Origin: Gentiana macrophylla
Taxonomy: Eukaryota > Streptophyta > Magnoliopsida > Gentianales > Gentianaceae
Direction of reading: 5' to 3'
NCBI GenBank assembly: GCA_026214975.1
Contig: CM047808.1
Location: 63,576,583-63,640,582, forward strand
Length of the DNA stretch: 64,000 bases
Shown: one piece after another, positions 11,808 through 23,135 of the stretch
How the letters are laid out: each line of letters begins with the position of its first letter
Position numbering within the stretch: the stretch's first letter is position 1
Notes under the pieces: generated by a model
What the model was told of the DNA's origin: nothing
The model's database searches: none
What the model saw: the letters and a program-made list of their open reading frames with translations, nothing else
Translations under genes and position numbers: made by a program

Positions 11808-14046
11808 GCCCTTAACGGCTTTGTAGACGGAGGAAATATATAAAGTGTGCCGTGCGTGATTCATAATCATAATAAAGTAAAGTAAAAAAGCACATGTATG
11901 TTATTTCACTTAGCCTGCCTCTCTCATGACTTTCCGGACCAACCAACCCGGATTTGCCCCCGCAAGTCTCTCTGCATTTTGGGAGTGGGACATAGAATGA
12001 ACTCATCAATAAAGACGTATTTTATTTTTTTGTTTATGTTTTAGGTCGTCATTAGGAAGCTTAGCATTTCGCCCTTTACCCTTCCTTGCCGCCAACGTAC
12101 GCTACTAGGAGAGTAAGCAAGCTAGCTTGCTTTCATTCTATAAACGGTAGCTTCCGTGCCCTTCCTGCCAAGAAAACTAAAAAGATCTTTTTCTACTTAA
12201 AGGGCAAAGAGAAGCGCTTTTGCTACTGAGAAAGCGAACGGTCAGCGCGAAGGTTCAAGACTTAGTTAGCGAAGCCTACGAAAGAAATGAACGAATGGAA
12301 GACTACCAGAGGAATTCCGAACTGCCATGCGGGGTTCTTATACCTGCATTCCCTTCAGGCCGAATCGAAGACTGACCTAAAGATGGAATGGTCAAAAAAC
12401 CTAACTGCGAAGAAGTCCAGGCAAACAAAATTGTAACCAATCCATGGGGTGGTGTTAGTCTATGCGATAGATCTTTAAGCAAGTATAAGTGCTTCTTAGA
12501 ATAGCCGGGGTTCGCAGACGTACTATCAGTACATATCCAAGTAGGCAGCCTTCTAAAGTGAAAAGGCTCCTTTTCCAATTGGCTGTACTGCAAACCAACG
12601 AATCCTGCCGACAAGGAAGAAAGTGCTAGTATCGGGAGGGAGTCTCCGTCCTATTCTCAAAGGTGGAACGGGACTTGGTTCGCCCTAGAGTGAAGGATTG
12701 TGAACGAGAAGGTCACGTTGCTAATAATAAAGCGAAACCTTTTTATTTTGATAGGCAGGAAAACTATATTACGGGGAATCTCCAAGTAGCTATTGTAGGG
12801 TGGTCGAAGTAGAATGAATGAGAACAAATCACGATCTATCAAGCTCTTTTGTTCCACTTCAATTGCCACAACAAAGCATCATCCGTAGTATGATTGTTGA
12901 CAGCTCTATAGCTCGACCACCACACTTGGCAGCGCCATAGATAGCTCGGTCTAGGGCCTCTAACAAAGAAATACCTGCTCTTGCCGTCACCGCATCTGAA
13001 CTCCTACTGTCCTGCTACCAAGCATTCTCTATTTACTCGCAGACTAGCGATCTTCATTCCTCTCACATTCGTTCGAGCTACTCCGTTCGTTGTCTTTCTT
13101 CGTCTCGGCTCTTTTTTTTTTGTTTTGAATTGGCGATAATAAAAATTTATTATTTAGATGACCACAGAAACTGTATTTATAGAGCTACTCACGTAGTGCT
13201 CTTACAACTCGCTTCCTCTCTGCGGGTCGTAGGCTTCTTACCCCATTTCAGAAGAAGAAGAGAAGGACTTATCGCAATCTCAGGTTCAATGGCTAGTTGG
13301 AAAGCCGTCAATCTCTTGATTTACATTCATGTGAAACCTTGCAACCGATCCTGCGTACCAATCATCCGCCGCTTACAGTAATGGCACTAAGCCAAGGTTT
13401 CTATGGATTCAGTCCTATAGAAAAAATACATATATCATATATTAGATCAATCCCGGGACAGGCGTAGTTGAATACTCGCTACATCGCTCGTTTCGCTCCA
13501 CTACGCTCGTTGGGTATCCCGCAAAGGGCAGGTGCTATTGCTGCTCGTCGAGGTTACCCTCGAAGAGGAAGCTAGGTAAGCATGGTCACCGTATCGGGCG
13601 GTCGGGGCGGCGCTCCGCATTGTATCTAGGTTCCCGTAGTGAAGTGCACAACCTCTTCCATATGCCTATTTAACTTTCGATGAACGGGGACGAACAGCGT
13701 AACGACATAGCTTCGGTCCTACCTTCCCGCGTCCTTGCACGGCTGTCCATCTATCAGATATATATATAAAGCCTAGCAGTGGGCTTCTACACCCCGCGCA
13801 CTACACTCCCTTTACAAAACCAGATGTCACAGAAAAGCCATTATACAACAACAGCAAAGAAAGTGCTAATCCTGTGCTTCCGACATCTTTGAGCTCCACA
13901 TATTCTTGTACATCCAGTCTCAGTGCAGCTTCCAACTACCGATGGAGAAGGCTTGGACGTATAGTATGATTTAATAAGAGGTATGGCATACGGGAATGGT
14001 ATATGAAATGAAAGGCTGGAACATTACTTGATGAAGGGGTTGCAAA
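11795..14046. other. Probable mitochondrial DNA insertion (NUMT) in element A
   Basis: About 2.25 kb interrupts the extra ORF exactly between codons that are contiguous in the minus-strand copy (KKRW then DETNAYR, near 52560). The insert is visibly richer in G+C than its flanks. It has runs typical of angiosperm mitochondrial intergenic DNA, for example CGCTCCACTACGCTCGTTGG near 13495 and GAAAGCGAACGGTCAGCG near 12230. No complete mitochondrial gene is recognised; the ORFs at 12303-12614 (minus) and 13130-13381 (plus) are not assigned. The right 200 bp (about 13850-14046) looks less mitochondrial and could have another source. The assignment is by sequence character only. Confidence 0.55.
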
Positions 14047-14513
14047 GGATGAGACTAATGCCTTTAGGCAACCTGCACCTGGCAGAGTTCAACTCACTGA
14101 TGATCTCCTGAGACAATACAAGAAAGAATACTATAACAGAAGGAAACCTTATTATGACAAGGGATATCATGAAGGTTTAGAATCTTTCTTGGGATTGAAA
14201 TTTTGGGAAGCAAGAGTCAAAGCCTTAAGGGCATCCTACAGAGGTGGAAGAGGTGGAAGAAGTGGCAGAGGTGATAGGACTTTGCCCATCACAAAAGCAA
14301 AGGACTCACATGCTGAATTCAAGGAGCTTTACATGAGAATGGGATTCAGAGTGAATCAGATCAATCTTCTCCTGCCTGAAGCATGGAAGTGGTGGAAAGA
14401 AGTAAATTCCTACATTGACTGAAAATGAATGGATGAGGGATATGATAGAATAAATCACAGCCTACCAAGAACAAGTGGAGAAGGCTAGACAGGAAAGAGA
14501 AAGAAGACAGTAG
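14047..14513 (+). pseudogene. Element A post-pol extra ORF, C-terminal part
   Basis: Reading resumes at DETNAFRQPAPGRVQL and continues through FLGLKFWEARVKALR, a Gly/Arg stretch (GGRGGRSGRGD) and LLLPEAWKWWKE. A TGA near 14420 and a frame change separate the last part, which ends in a Glu/Arg-rich tail and TAG at 14511-14513. It is collinear with minus-strand 52092-52560, where the tail is intact. The Gly/Arg stretch resembles nucleic-acid-binding RGG segments, but function is not established. Confidence 0.65.
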
Positions 14514-14674
14514 ATCAGCATACTTATCATATTTTATCTTTCTTTGCATCTAGATCAGTATAATAATTGTGAACAAATAATTATAATGAGAATTGACTGA
14601 TATTTGTTCTGTTTTGTTTTAATCTTTTGCTTTCTTTGTTAGGTGAGGGTAGTGGCATCATCACCAAAAGAAAT
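14514..14674 (+). other. Element A 3' untranslated end with weak polypurine tract
   Basis: AT-rich sequence between the extra ORF and the LTR. It ends in ACCAAAAGAAAT directly before TGTTGG, a poor polypurine tract compared with families B and C. The minus-strand copy has AAAAAAAGGGAAAT at the same place (51928-51942). No gene. Confidence 0.6.
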
Positions 14675-16387
14675 TGTTGGACTTATTTATATGTTTTGAT
14701 GATGAGTGCCAGACTAGCTGTTATAGTGCAAAGGCAAAAAGATGTCTAGATCAAATGTATAGGTTTATTAGAATTTGATTTTTGAATAGGTTTGATCAAA
14801 CAAGCACTGTAATGGTCAGCTGATTTATATCAATGAGACCCGGTCAATATCAGTAGGGTAGTTAGGTCAGTAGACTTCTCCGGAACCTGCTGCAGACTGA
14901 AGGCTGAGGGGTCAAACTCAGTTAATGAAGGCTAAGGGATCAAACTTAGTAACTAAAGTGAAGGATATGGAATCAGAATTTAGGCAAGTCTGTGATGACC
15001 TAAATCGATTACATATACCTTAATAATACAAGGTCTAAGTTCCATAAGTTGGATGATGTTTGGAACTTGGTTATAATTAAAAAGGTGTAATCTAACTTCA
15101 CAACTAAAAGTTAGATAAAAGAAATCAAATTGCACTTTATTTTATATACAACAAATTGTCTTTGTTAAATGATCGATTGGTATCTCAAAGAGATGATGAA
15201 CTCAGCGATAATATACCTCAATTAATTCAAGATTATATTGGAAGATTACATGGATAAGGACAGCCAACTACCTCTGACTTATCAAACAAATCAAAGGCTG
15301 AGATTAAAAGAACGTTGGGATGATTCAGTTTTTATCCAATGGTTATAAGTCAAAGGGTGGATGATCAGCTTCATCAAAAGGAATTACGACAATGTCAGTC
15401 CTATGAAAAGTGACAGAAAGCAAATCAGATGGGACAAAAACAAGGAACGGTTACATTTGAATTTCAAATACATGTCACATGCATTCTTACCTATAAATAG
15501 AGGACCTTCAACTCAGAAAAAGATGATGATTGATGAACTTTAAGAGAAAAAATTTAAGAGACAATTCTGAGCTGAAAAACACCCTGCTGAACTTACTGAA
15601 CTTAAAGCTACTGATCCAGAAAGATTCTTCAAGTGTATTATTTCTTAAGGCTACATCAAGTATACACACTTGAAGACTGCAAGCTGCTGGTTATATCATC
15701 CTAATCAAGCAGCTGCAACATAATCATTTATTTGATTCAATCTTTATTTTATAAAAAATCTGCTGAAGACAGTGAAGCACAGTTGTGTGAAAGACTGTTG
15801 TTTGTGGTGGAGCTGGTGAAGAGGCAATCCTACCCTTCAAGGACCAGTGGAAGAATCAGGAGTATCAATCCTACCTGTTCCTAGTTTTCAGTTTGTGAAG
15901 CCATAGTCATTGGTGAAGGACAAGCAACCTTAGGAATCTTTGTAACTGCAACATCAAAGATCTCTAGTGAATTACCTCCAACATCACAGGAGAAGAGTGG
16001 ACTGACAGGATTACACCACCAAAAACCACTATAAAATCTGCCTACTTACTTTCAGCATTTACATTCTACACTTAGTTTATTTTACACATCAACCTACTGA
16101 ATCTAGCAACTGAAATCACACACACACACTACTGAGTATCTAATACTTAGTATCATATTTAACAACAAGTATTAAGGCTTAATTTTGATATAATTCCGCT
16201 GCCAAGCTCAGTAAACTAAACTGTCAAGAGACTCATCTGTCTATCGCCAGACTATTGATGTGTATCGCCAGACTCTATCAAGTATCGCAGAAAGTTGAAG
16301 TTCTTGAATTTGTTAACTCTAAGTTTTAAGTGTTAAGTTTATTCACCCCCCTCTAAACTTAACCAAAGCCTTTTCAAGAGACCAACA
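14675..16387 (+). mobile_element. 3' LTR of copia element A (copy A-1)
   Basis: TGTTGG...CCAACA, 1713 bp. It matches 50240-51927 in reverse complement and 62837-64000 directly. A TATA box lies at 15492-15498 and CACCCCCCTCTAAACTTAACC precedes the end. It joins element A to internal sequence of family B at 16388, so A is inserted in B. The base after the LTR begins GTAAG; A's 5' LTR is outside the window. Confidence 0.92.
15492..15498 (+). promoter_or_regulatory. TATA box of LTR A-1
   Basis: TATAAAT within CTATAAATAGAGG. The equivalent is at 63654-63660 in LTR A-3 and, on the minus strand, near 51119-51125 in LTR A-2. Confidence 0.6.
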
Positions 16388-17035
16388 GTAAGACACAGTC
16401 CAAGCACAGATACTATGGGAGTGTGGCTTACATATATGAAAACAAGTGCAACAATATCCATAGAATACCTAAAGGATATATTCCCAAGGTTGTACTGACA
16501 ACTGACCCCCATGGACTCAAATAGAGTTGGGTACCTAAAATTTTTTAATTTATTTTGCAGGATATATGGTACTTTGACAGTGGTTGCTCAAGTCACATGA
16601 CAAAGAGCAAGGACTATCTCAGTAATTTTATTGCCAATGATGGACCAAAGGTTAATTTTGGAAGCAAAGACAAACCTGGATACACCAAAGGTTATGGTAC
16701 CTTGACCAGAAATGGACTCACAAACAAGAATGTATCTTGAGTAGAAGGATTGAATTACAATCTACGCAACACTAGACAATTTTGTGACATGGGATACAGA
16801 GTTACATTCGACAAAGATTTCAGCATTTTCATCAGCGAATCAGCATTTCAAGTTGTTCTAGCTGGAAGAAGAAAAGAGAATATGTATGTTGTAGATTGGA
16901 CTACAGCAGTTGCAGAAACTTGTTTACTTATGGATACCAAATCAGAAGTCAGCTGGTTATGGCACAAGAAACTGAGTCATCCTAACTTTGATGACATCAA
17001 CACCCTTGTCAAGAACAATTAGTTATTGGACTACC
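16388..17035 (+). pseudogene. Family B unit 1: gag end, protease and GAG-pre-integrase region
   Basis: The gag C-terminus ends in a stop-interrupted SWVPKIF. It is followed by YFDSGCSSHMT (about 16564), the copia aspartic protease active site DSG and its conserved flank. The protease stops at 16738-16740. Reading continues at 16750 as the pre-integrase segment, ending WLWHKKLSHPNFDDI with its conserved histidines and a TAG near 17020. The same stop context after NKNVS/VEG and at LVKNN is present in unit 2. Confidence 0.8.
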
Positions 17036-17036
17036 T

Positions 17037-17903
17037 GTGATCACCTACAAGAAGGATAGCTTATGTGATGCTTATCAGCAAGGAAAGCAAACAAAAGCAA
17101 GTTTCAAGACTAAGTCGCATCATTCAACAACCAGAGTTCTAGAGCTACTACATATGGACTTATTTGGACCTATCACATCAAGCAGTATCAGTGGAAAGAA
17201 GTATACATTGGTGGTAGTAGATGATTTTTCTAGATATACTTGGGTTATTTTCTTAACAAAGAAAAGTGAAACCAAGCAAAGACTTACAGAACTCCTCAAG
17301 AGACTTCAGAATCAGAAGAGTGTCTCAGTTGTGAAGATAAGATTAGACAAAGGAACTGAATTCCTCAACATAGTGATTATTGAATATTGTGAATAAAATT
17401 GTGTTTTACATCAACTTGCAGCAATAGCAACACCTCAATAGAATGGTGTAACTGAGAGAAGAAATAGAACACTCAAAGAAGCAGGAAGGACTATGATCTG
17501 TGAAGCAAAATTGCCTGAAAGATATTGGGCAGAAGCAGTTAACACAGCGTGCTATACATAGAACAGAGCTCTCATGAATAAAAGGCATGAGAAGTCACCT
17601 TATGAAATATGGAATGGCAGAAAGCCAAATGTTTCATACTTTCATGCATTTGGAAGCAAGTGTTTCATACACAATAATGGAAAAAATCAACTTCATGTTT
17701 TTCATTTAAAGGCGATGAAGGAATATTTACAGGATATTCAAGTGTCAACAAAGCATTTAGAAATCTTGAACAAAAGGACACTTAAGCATGAAGAATCAAT
17801 ACACGTAGAATTTGATGAACCTAAATTTCCTGTAGAAGAAACTGAAAATAGACAAGAACCAGTTTCTCAGTCTCAGCCACAGTTACCAGTTTTACCAGAA
17901 TAA
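17037..17903 (+). pseudogene. Family B unit 1: copia integrase
   Basis: Catalytic-core landmarks are DDFSRYTWVIF (first Asp), DKGTEFLN (second Asp) and NGVTERRNRTL (Glu). Stops lie at the end of EYCE, in TPQ-stop-NGV (17438-17440, CAG to TAG) and in CYT-stop-NRAL (about 17559). The zinc-finger Cys pair is damaged (CDAYQQ where CDACQ is usual). 17574-17903 covers the C-terminal part with KSPYEIWNGRKPNV. TPQ-stop and CYT-stop are shared with unit 2, so the parent was already dead when the units were duplicated. Confidence 0.82.
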
Positions 17904-18184
17904 ATTTTTTTTGACATTGGAAGATTAAGAGTTTTAGAATCATCAGATCAAGATCAACCTCAATTTCCAACAACTGAACCACCTATAGTTGAACAACAAT
18001 ATTCTGATCCAGTTCAAGATGATCAAGGCAAAGAAAATAAAGAAATAGTTCCTGAAGAACCAGTTCAACATAATTTAGATCCCTTGATGCAACCCCCAGT
18101 TTATCAATGGATGAGGAATCACCCTGAAGAACAAGTTATTGGTGATACTCAGCTAGTGTTCGAACTAGACATCAACTAGATGCA
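17904..18184 (+). pseudogene. Family B unit 1: integrase-RT linker
   Basis: A degenerate but collinear Pro/Gln/Glu-rich linker between integrase and reverse transcriptase, matching 24304-24584 of unit 2. One frame break lies just before the reverse transcriptase start at [11 protein letters not shown]. Confidence 0.6.
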
Positions 18185-19053
18185 ATGATTGCATGTTTTC
18201 TATCTCAATCTAAACCTAAAGAGATAGAAGAAGCTTTGAAAGATCCAGATTGGATATTAGCTATGCAAGAAGAACTGAATGAGTTTGAAAGAAATCAAGT
18301 ATGGGAACTAGTAGACAGACCAGATCATGTAAACATCATTGGCACTAAATGGGTCTACAGAAACAAGCTTGATGAAGATGGAAAATTCGTCAGAAACAAA
18401 GATAGATTTTTAGCTAAAGGATATTCTCAAGCGGAAGGCATAGATTTTGATGAAACTTATGCACCAATTGCAAGATTGGAAGCAATCAGACTATTTCTTG
18501 CCTTTACAGCTCACAAGAAATTCAAAGTGTACCAGATGGATGTCAAATGTGCATTTTTGAATGGGATTCTAGAAGAAGAAGTCTACGTTCAACAACCACC
18601 TAGATTTGAGTTAAAAGATCAAGCTGATAAAGTCTTTAAACTAAGAAAATCTCTATATGGACTAAAGCAAGCACCAAGAGCTTGGTATGAAACTCTATCT
18701 CAGTTTCTAGTAGATAATGGATTTATCAAAGGAACAATTGACAAGACTCTATTCAGAATGAAAGTTGAAGAAAGTAGCTTACTTGTTCAGATATATGTTG
18801 ATGACATTATTTTTGGATCAGAGAATGAACAACTCTGTGGAAATTCGTAAGCTTAATGAAGAGAAAATTTCAAATGAGTATGATGGGAGAACTGAATTAT
18901 TTTCTCGGTTTACAAGTTAAACAACTGGATAACGGGATTTTGATTCACCAAACTCAGTATACAAGGGAATTGATCAAGAAGTTTGGAATGGAGAAATCAA
19001 CTGGCATTTCAACACCAATTGGGACTAACATCAGATTAGATGAAGACAAATAA
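18185..19053 (+). pseudogene. Family B unit 1: copia reverse transcriptase
   Basis: An open stretch of 221 aa (18185-18850) shows the copia order: [81 protein letters not shown] and the catalytic [10 protein letters not shown] local frame break near 18837-18856 leads into 18856-19053 ([14 protein letters not shown]). The [11 protein letters not shown] and KGYSQ motifs suit a Tork/SIRE-type lineage. Catalytic residues are intact, but flanking domains are broken. Confidence 0.85.
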
Positions 19054-19085
19054 GGCAAAGATGTGGATCAACTCTCTACAGAAGA

Positions 19086-19736
19086 ATGATTGGAAGTCTA
19101 CTTTATCTTACTGCAAGTAGACCAGATTTATCTTTTGCGGTTGGTGTTTGTGCTAGATTTCAAACTAGACCAAAAGAAAGCCATCTCACAGTTGTAAAAA
19201 GAACTTTGAAGTATTTGAAAGAAACAGAATGTGTTGGGATATGGTATTCAAATGAAGGAGAATTCAAACTGATATCCTATTCAGATTGAGATTATGCAGG
19301 CTGCAAAGTGGACAGAAAAAGCACCTCAGGCACATGTCAGTTTCTAGGAAATAGACTTGTGTCATGGTTTAACAAGAAGCAAAACTCAATCTCTACTTCA
19401 ACAATTGAAGCTGAATACATCGCAGCTGGAAGTTGTTGTGCTCAAGTTTTATGGATAAGACAACAACTGAGAGATTATGGGATAGAAGAAGGACTGATTC
19501 ATATAATGTATGATAATACAAGGGCAATTGCAATAACTGACAACCCAGTTTTACAATCAAGGACAAAACACGTTTATGTGAGACATCAATTTATAAGGGA
19601 TCATATGGAAAAGAAGGACATTACATTTCTTTATGTACCTACTGAAGATCAGTTGGCAGATAGTTTCACTAACCCATTGGACAAAGAGAGATTTTCCAAA
19701 CTGAGAACTGAGTTGGGTATAATCAAAGTCATTTAA
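19086..19736 (+). pseudogene. Family B unit 1: copia RNase H
   Basis: Starts at MIGSLLYLTASRPD and reads to GIIKVI. TGA at 19287-19289 falls in SYSD-stop-DYAGC, where unit 2 has TCA (Ser). Later motifs STSTIEAEY, DNTRAIAIT and the ADSFTNPL end (usually ADIFTKPL) are present. It is aligned with 25486-26198. Confidence 0.82.
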
Positions 19737-20054
19737 GTCAGTTTAAGCCAGAGATTCGTCAAGGGGATTGATCTTTGTTATGTTGGTGCGCCACTTAATG
19801 TAATAGTCATTGACATCAACAATCTCAAACTGACCAACCAAATCGAAAGATTTAAGGGGCTGAAGTTTACTCAAAAACTAACCTCAGTATCAGTTTATTG
19901 GACTGAACCGACAGCGGTTACATCTCATTTCATTCCCGCCGTTTGTCAGAACCTGTTGCTTGTACACCCATACTAACTATCAGAACAGTACAAGCTTCGG
20001 TTACACAAAACCGTCAGGAATTTGAAAGGATTGTACTAAGATCCCCACAAAATC
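19737..20054 (+). other. Family B unit 1: post-pol spacer
   Basis: Carries the block CAAGGGGATTGATCTTTG (near 19761) that also follows RNase H in unit 2 and, duplicated, in element A. Compared with unit 2, about 370 bp are missing at the junction AAAATCAT/CCCTAATCAC (20050-20060); unit 2 has that sequence at 26450-26818, including the extra-ORF start. Confidence 0.65.
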
Positions 20055-22352
20055 ATCCCTAATCACAAATGTTCGAGGTAAAAGAATCATTGTTAATGAA
20101 CATGTCATCAGGTTGTTATTTGATTTTAAGGAACTTGTTGTAAAATCAATAGATTTGAGTTGTTTACCACTCCAAAGGAGCGCCTTTCTCAGACAAATCT
20201 CCTTAAGGAAGGAACCAGCAACTGTTGGTACTCATTTCGACGATCTGAAACTAGAATTTAGACTCCTCAACAAATGGGTCAGCAGACACATCATTGGCCA
20301 ATACAAAGGAATAGCCAATTTATCTGAAGACAGAATTAATGAACATAATCTAGGATGAATTCGAGTTCAATTGGGCAGGTTATGTGTTTAATCAGCTAAA
20401 ACAGCAACACTTAGCTGAGTTGGAAAGTGTTCGAAGAGCTCAAGCTGAAGGAAGTGAAACAGTGGGAAGATTTCAACTGAAAAAGACACTTAGTTGAGTC
20501 ATTCAACACTATTTGGAAAGACTCAAGGCAGGTAATGCAGTGAGAAAAGCGCCGTGCATCTATACAAAGAATGGATACATCAATCAAGATGTAGCTATAG
20601 TCTATTCTAGGAAAGAAAAGGCTTCTCAGCCTGGAGAAAAGAAGAAAGCTATGTCTCAGCAGGTAGCTAAAGACAAAGGAATCAAACGAAAAGCTGACTC
20701 AGAGACAGTTAAGTCGGTAGGCAAATGTTTGTTCCCAGGTACTTCAAGTCAGCCAGCACCGATTGAGGGGGAACCACAACTGACAGGTGAAGTCATCGGA
20801 CAGGAAGTTATAGCAACTGAAATTGTTTCTCATTTACAGCAGACGATTTCAGAGAAACAAGTTTCCGTTATGCATGCTGAGAAGGAGCAACAACAATTTA
20901 AGCAGCAATCAGCTCAACAACAAGCTCAGCAACTATCTCCTATTTTCGGTCGATGTAATCATCAGTGATGAAAGATGAAACTCAAGACTGAAGATTGTAG
21001 AGAAGCTACTCTAGCAAGTGAAGAAAAGTCATTGTTGGAAAAACTTGAAATCAAGCATTTATACACTCTATTTCAATCAAATGAGTTTCTCACAAATTGT
21101 TTCAGAAGATTCACTGAAATAGCTAAATGAGGAAGATCTGCCACGTCATCAGATAATCAATAGAAGAAGGATGATGAAAAAGATGATGAATCAAAGGAAT
21201 AAGCTGATAAGGGTACAAATTTGAAAACTGAAATTCACCCTCAAGCTCAAACTGCTAATCAGCAAAAAGATTTTCCTGTTGGAAATCGATCAACTGACAA
21301 CCAGCAAACAGATGGAAAGGATGAGAATCAGCAACTCATGGTAATTGAAGATGATACTCAGCCTGATATTCAACAAGAAGAGACAACAGATCCATCTGAA
21401 TTTTTTACAAAAGATGAAATGAGCAAAGTACAAGAAAATCTGAAGATTATGCTCAATCAAAAGGATGCTTACAATGGCCTTTTGAAAGATATTTTTGGAT
21501 ACTTTGATTATCGAAAGAAAACGGACGTCTCAGTCCACACCAAGTTGGATATTATTTAGAGATCATCTTCTAGCTCAGCATCAGAAATTCTCAGTCTTAA
21601 AGAGAACTTGAAGTCTCAACCACTGAAGATAGAGAGACACATGCTCATGCACAGTGGCATTTAAATCAGCGCATTTATGTGTTAGAAACTCATCTAAAAT
21701 AAGAGCTTAATTCTCAGAAGGCTATCTCAACAGATCAACATGCAACCCATCAATTGGTAAATCCATTGTATGAAGCCAAAAAAGGGGAAGCTGAAAAAGA
21801 AAAGCTGAGATTACTTGATGAAAAGATGAAGCTGGAAGAAGAACTGAAGAAATACAAATCAAAAACAGATCCTTATGTTCTTATAAACGAACTAACTGAC
21901 AAAGAGCTCATTGAAAAATACAGATGACTCCTGGAGAAATGAGAGCTACTTTAACAAAGGATTTGTGGATGAAATTTGTCAATGATCACAACAATGTCAA
22001 GCTGAAATACAAAGACAAAACCTATGAAGAATCTTTTATCTACTTCTTATCTGACCAGTATAACAATCAAAGGATGCAACACTATAAGAATATCAAGAAG
22101 ATTGAAGAAAAGTTGCAGATCAGAGACAAAACTGAACAAATGAAAGCTGGTGTTGCAGAATTTGAAAACTACTACAAGGATGAATCAGCTTTACCTAAGT
22201 TAGTCATATGTAGAAAATGGAAGTGTTCCAGTCAAGTGGATTATCTCAAGACATTCTCTAAAGAAGACACCAAGCTGGAAAAAGTGTATCAACTTCATGA
22301 TAAGGAAATGAAATATGAGTTAGTTACACAAAGAGCACAGATAACAGTTTAG
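20055..22352 (+). pseudogene. Family B unit 1: post-pol extra ORF, broken and 5'-deleted
   Basis: Readable pieces are 20113-20358, 20513-20968, 21221-21559 and 21924-22352. The conserved core FEFNWAGYVFNQLKQQ falls near 20358-20405 across a frame break. Gln-rich segments (about 20880-20950 and 21240-21320) and a Lys/Glu coiled-coil C-terminus follow. The N-terminal part is missing through the deletion noted in the spacer. The counterpart in unit 2 is 26592-29102. The related ORFs in families A and C share only the core. Confidence 0.6.
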
Positions 22353-22498
22353 CTCTCATTTCAGTTTTTACTAATGTGTAACAATTCCAGTGATTGCATA
22401 TCTTAATGAAATCCAGTTTCCAATTTTACATTTTTTTTGTATTAATGTTTAAGCTTTTCTTTTAAGGAGAGTTTTGGCATCATCAAAATGGGGGAAAT
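22353..22498 (+). promoter_or_regulatory. Family B unit 1: 3' UTR and polypurine tract
   Basis: An AT-rich stretch ending AATGGGGGAAAT directly before the LTR. The same end occurs at 29239-29249 in unit 2. Confidence 0.65.
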
Positions 22499-23135
22499 TA
22501 TTGGAAATAAAATTTATGTTTTGATGATAATTCATCATATATAATCAGCTATTATCTTAACCCCATTGATGGAGTGTTGAAACTAGCTATTATAGTGAAA
22601 ACCTAAAAGATGTCTAGAACTGAATGTATAGGTTTTACTAGAGTCTGATATTTGTATAGGTTACATCAGACAAGCATTGTCACAGATAGTAGTGTCATAA
22701 AACTGAAAACTGGAAATCATCTAAGAGACTGAAAAGACAAGTCACCAAAACTGACTCAGAATACACCAAGAACTGAAGCTCACTCAGAACTGTAGAAGGT
22801 AAGCTCACTGAGGGACACAGACTCAGTTGGATTTTCTAGAAGACAGAAGAACTGAGGGATACAGACTCAGTTATTGAAGATTGAAGAACTGAGGGCTCAG
22901 ACTCAGTTATGAAGATCACAAGTTGAGATGGTAAAGTTAGACTTTAGGCATGTTTGTGGTGACCTGAACCAAATTTATGGATCTGTATGAAGACCTAAGA
23001 ATCATAAGGACAATGAATTCTTAGATGATATATGCTTATGGTGTACACAGATTAAGTCAATGATAATAAGATGAAAAGTGGAGTACTGATATTTGAACAA
23101 GAGTAAAGTCTCAGTTAATGCTCCCAGTCAGTTAT
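22499..23135 (+). mobile_element. Truncated LTR between the two family-B units (B-1)
   Basis: Starts TATTGG (the usual TG changed to TA) and follows LTR B-2 (29250 on) for about 637 bp, up to CTCCCAGTCAGTTAT. It then jumps to CTTGAGTAGAAGG, which in unit 1 lies in pol at 16735. TAT is shared by both sides of the junction, so a deletion with microhomology removed the rest of the LTR, all of gag and the protease of unit 2. Two clear AACTGAG/CTCAGTT units lie at 22850-22908. Confidence 0.82.

Noticed and set aside
12303..12614. A 103-aa minus-strand ORF in the mitochondrial-like insert.
   Set aside because: Not recognised as a mitochondrial protein. A nuclear copy of an organellar spacer ORF is unlikely to be expressed.
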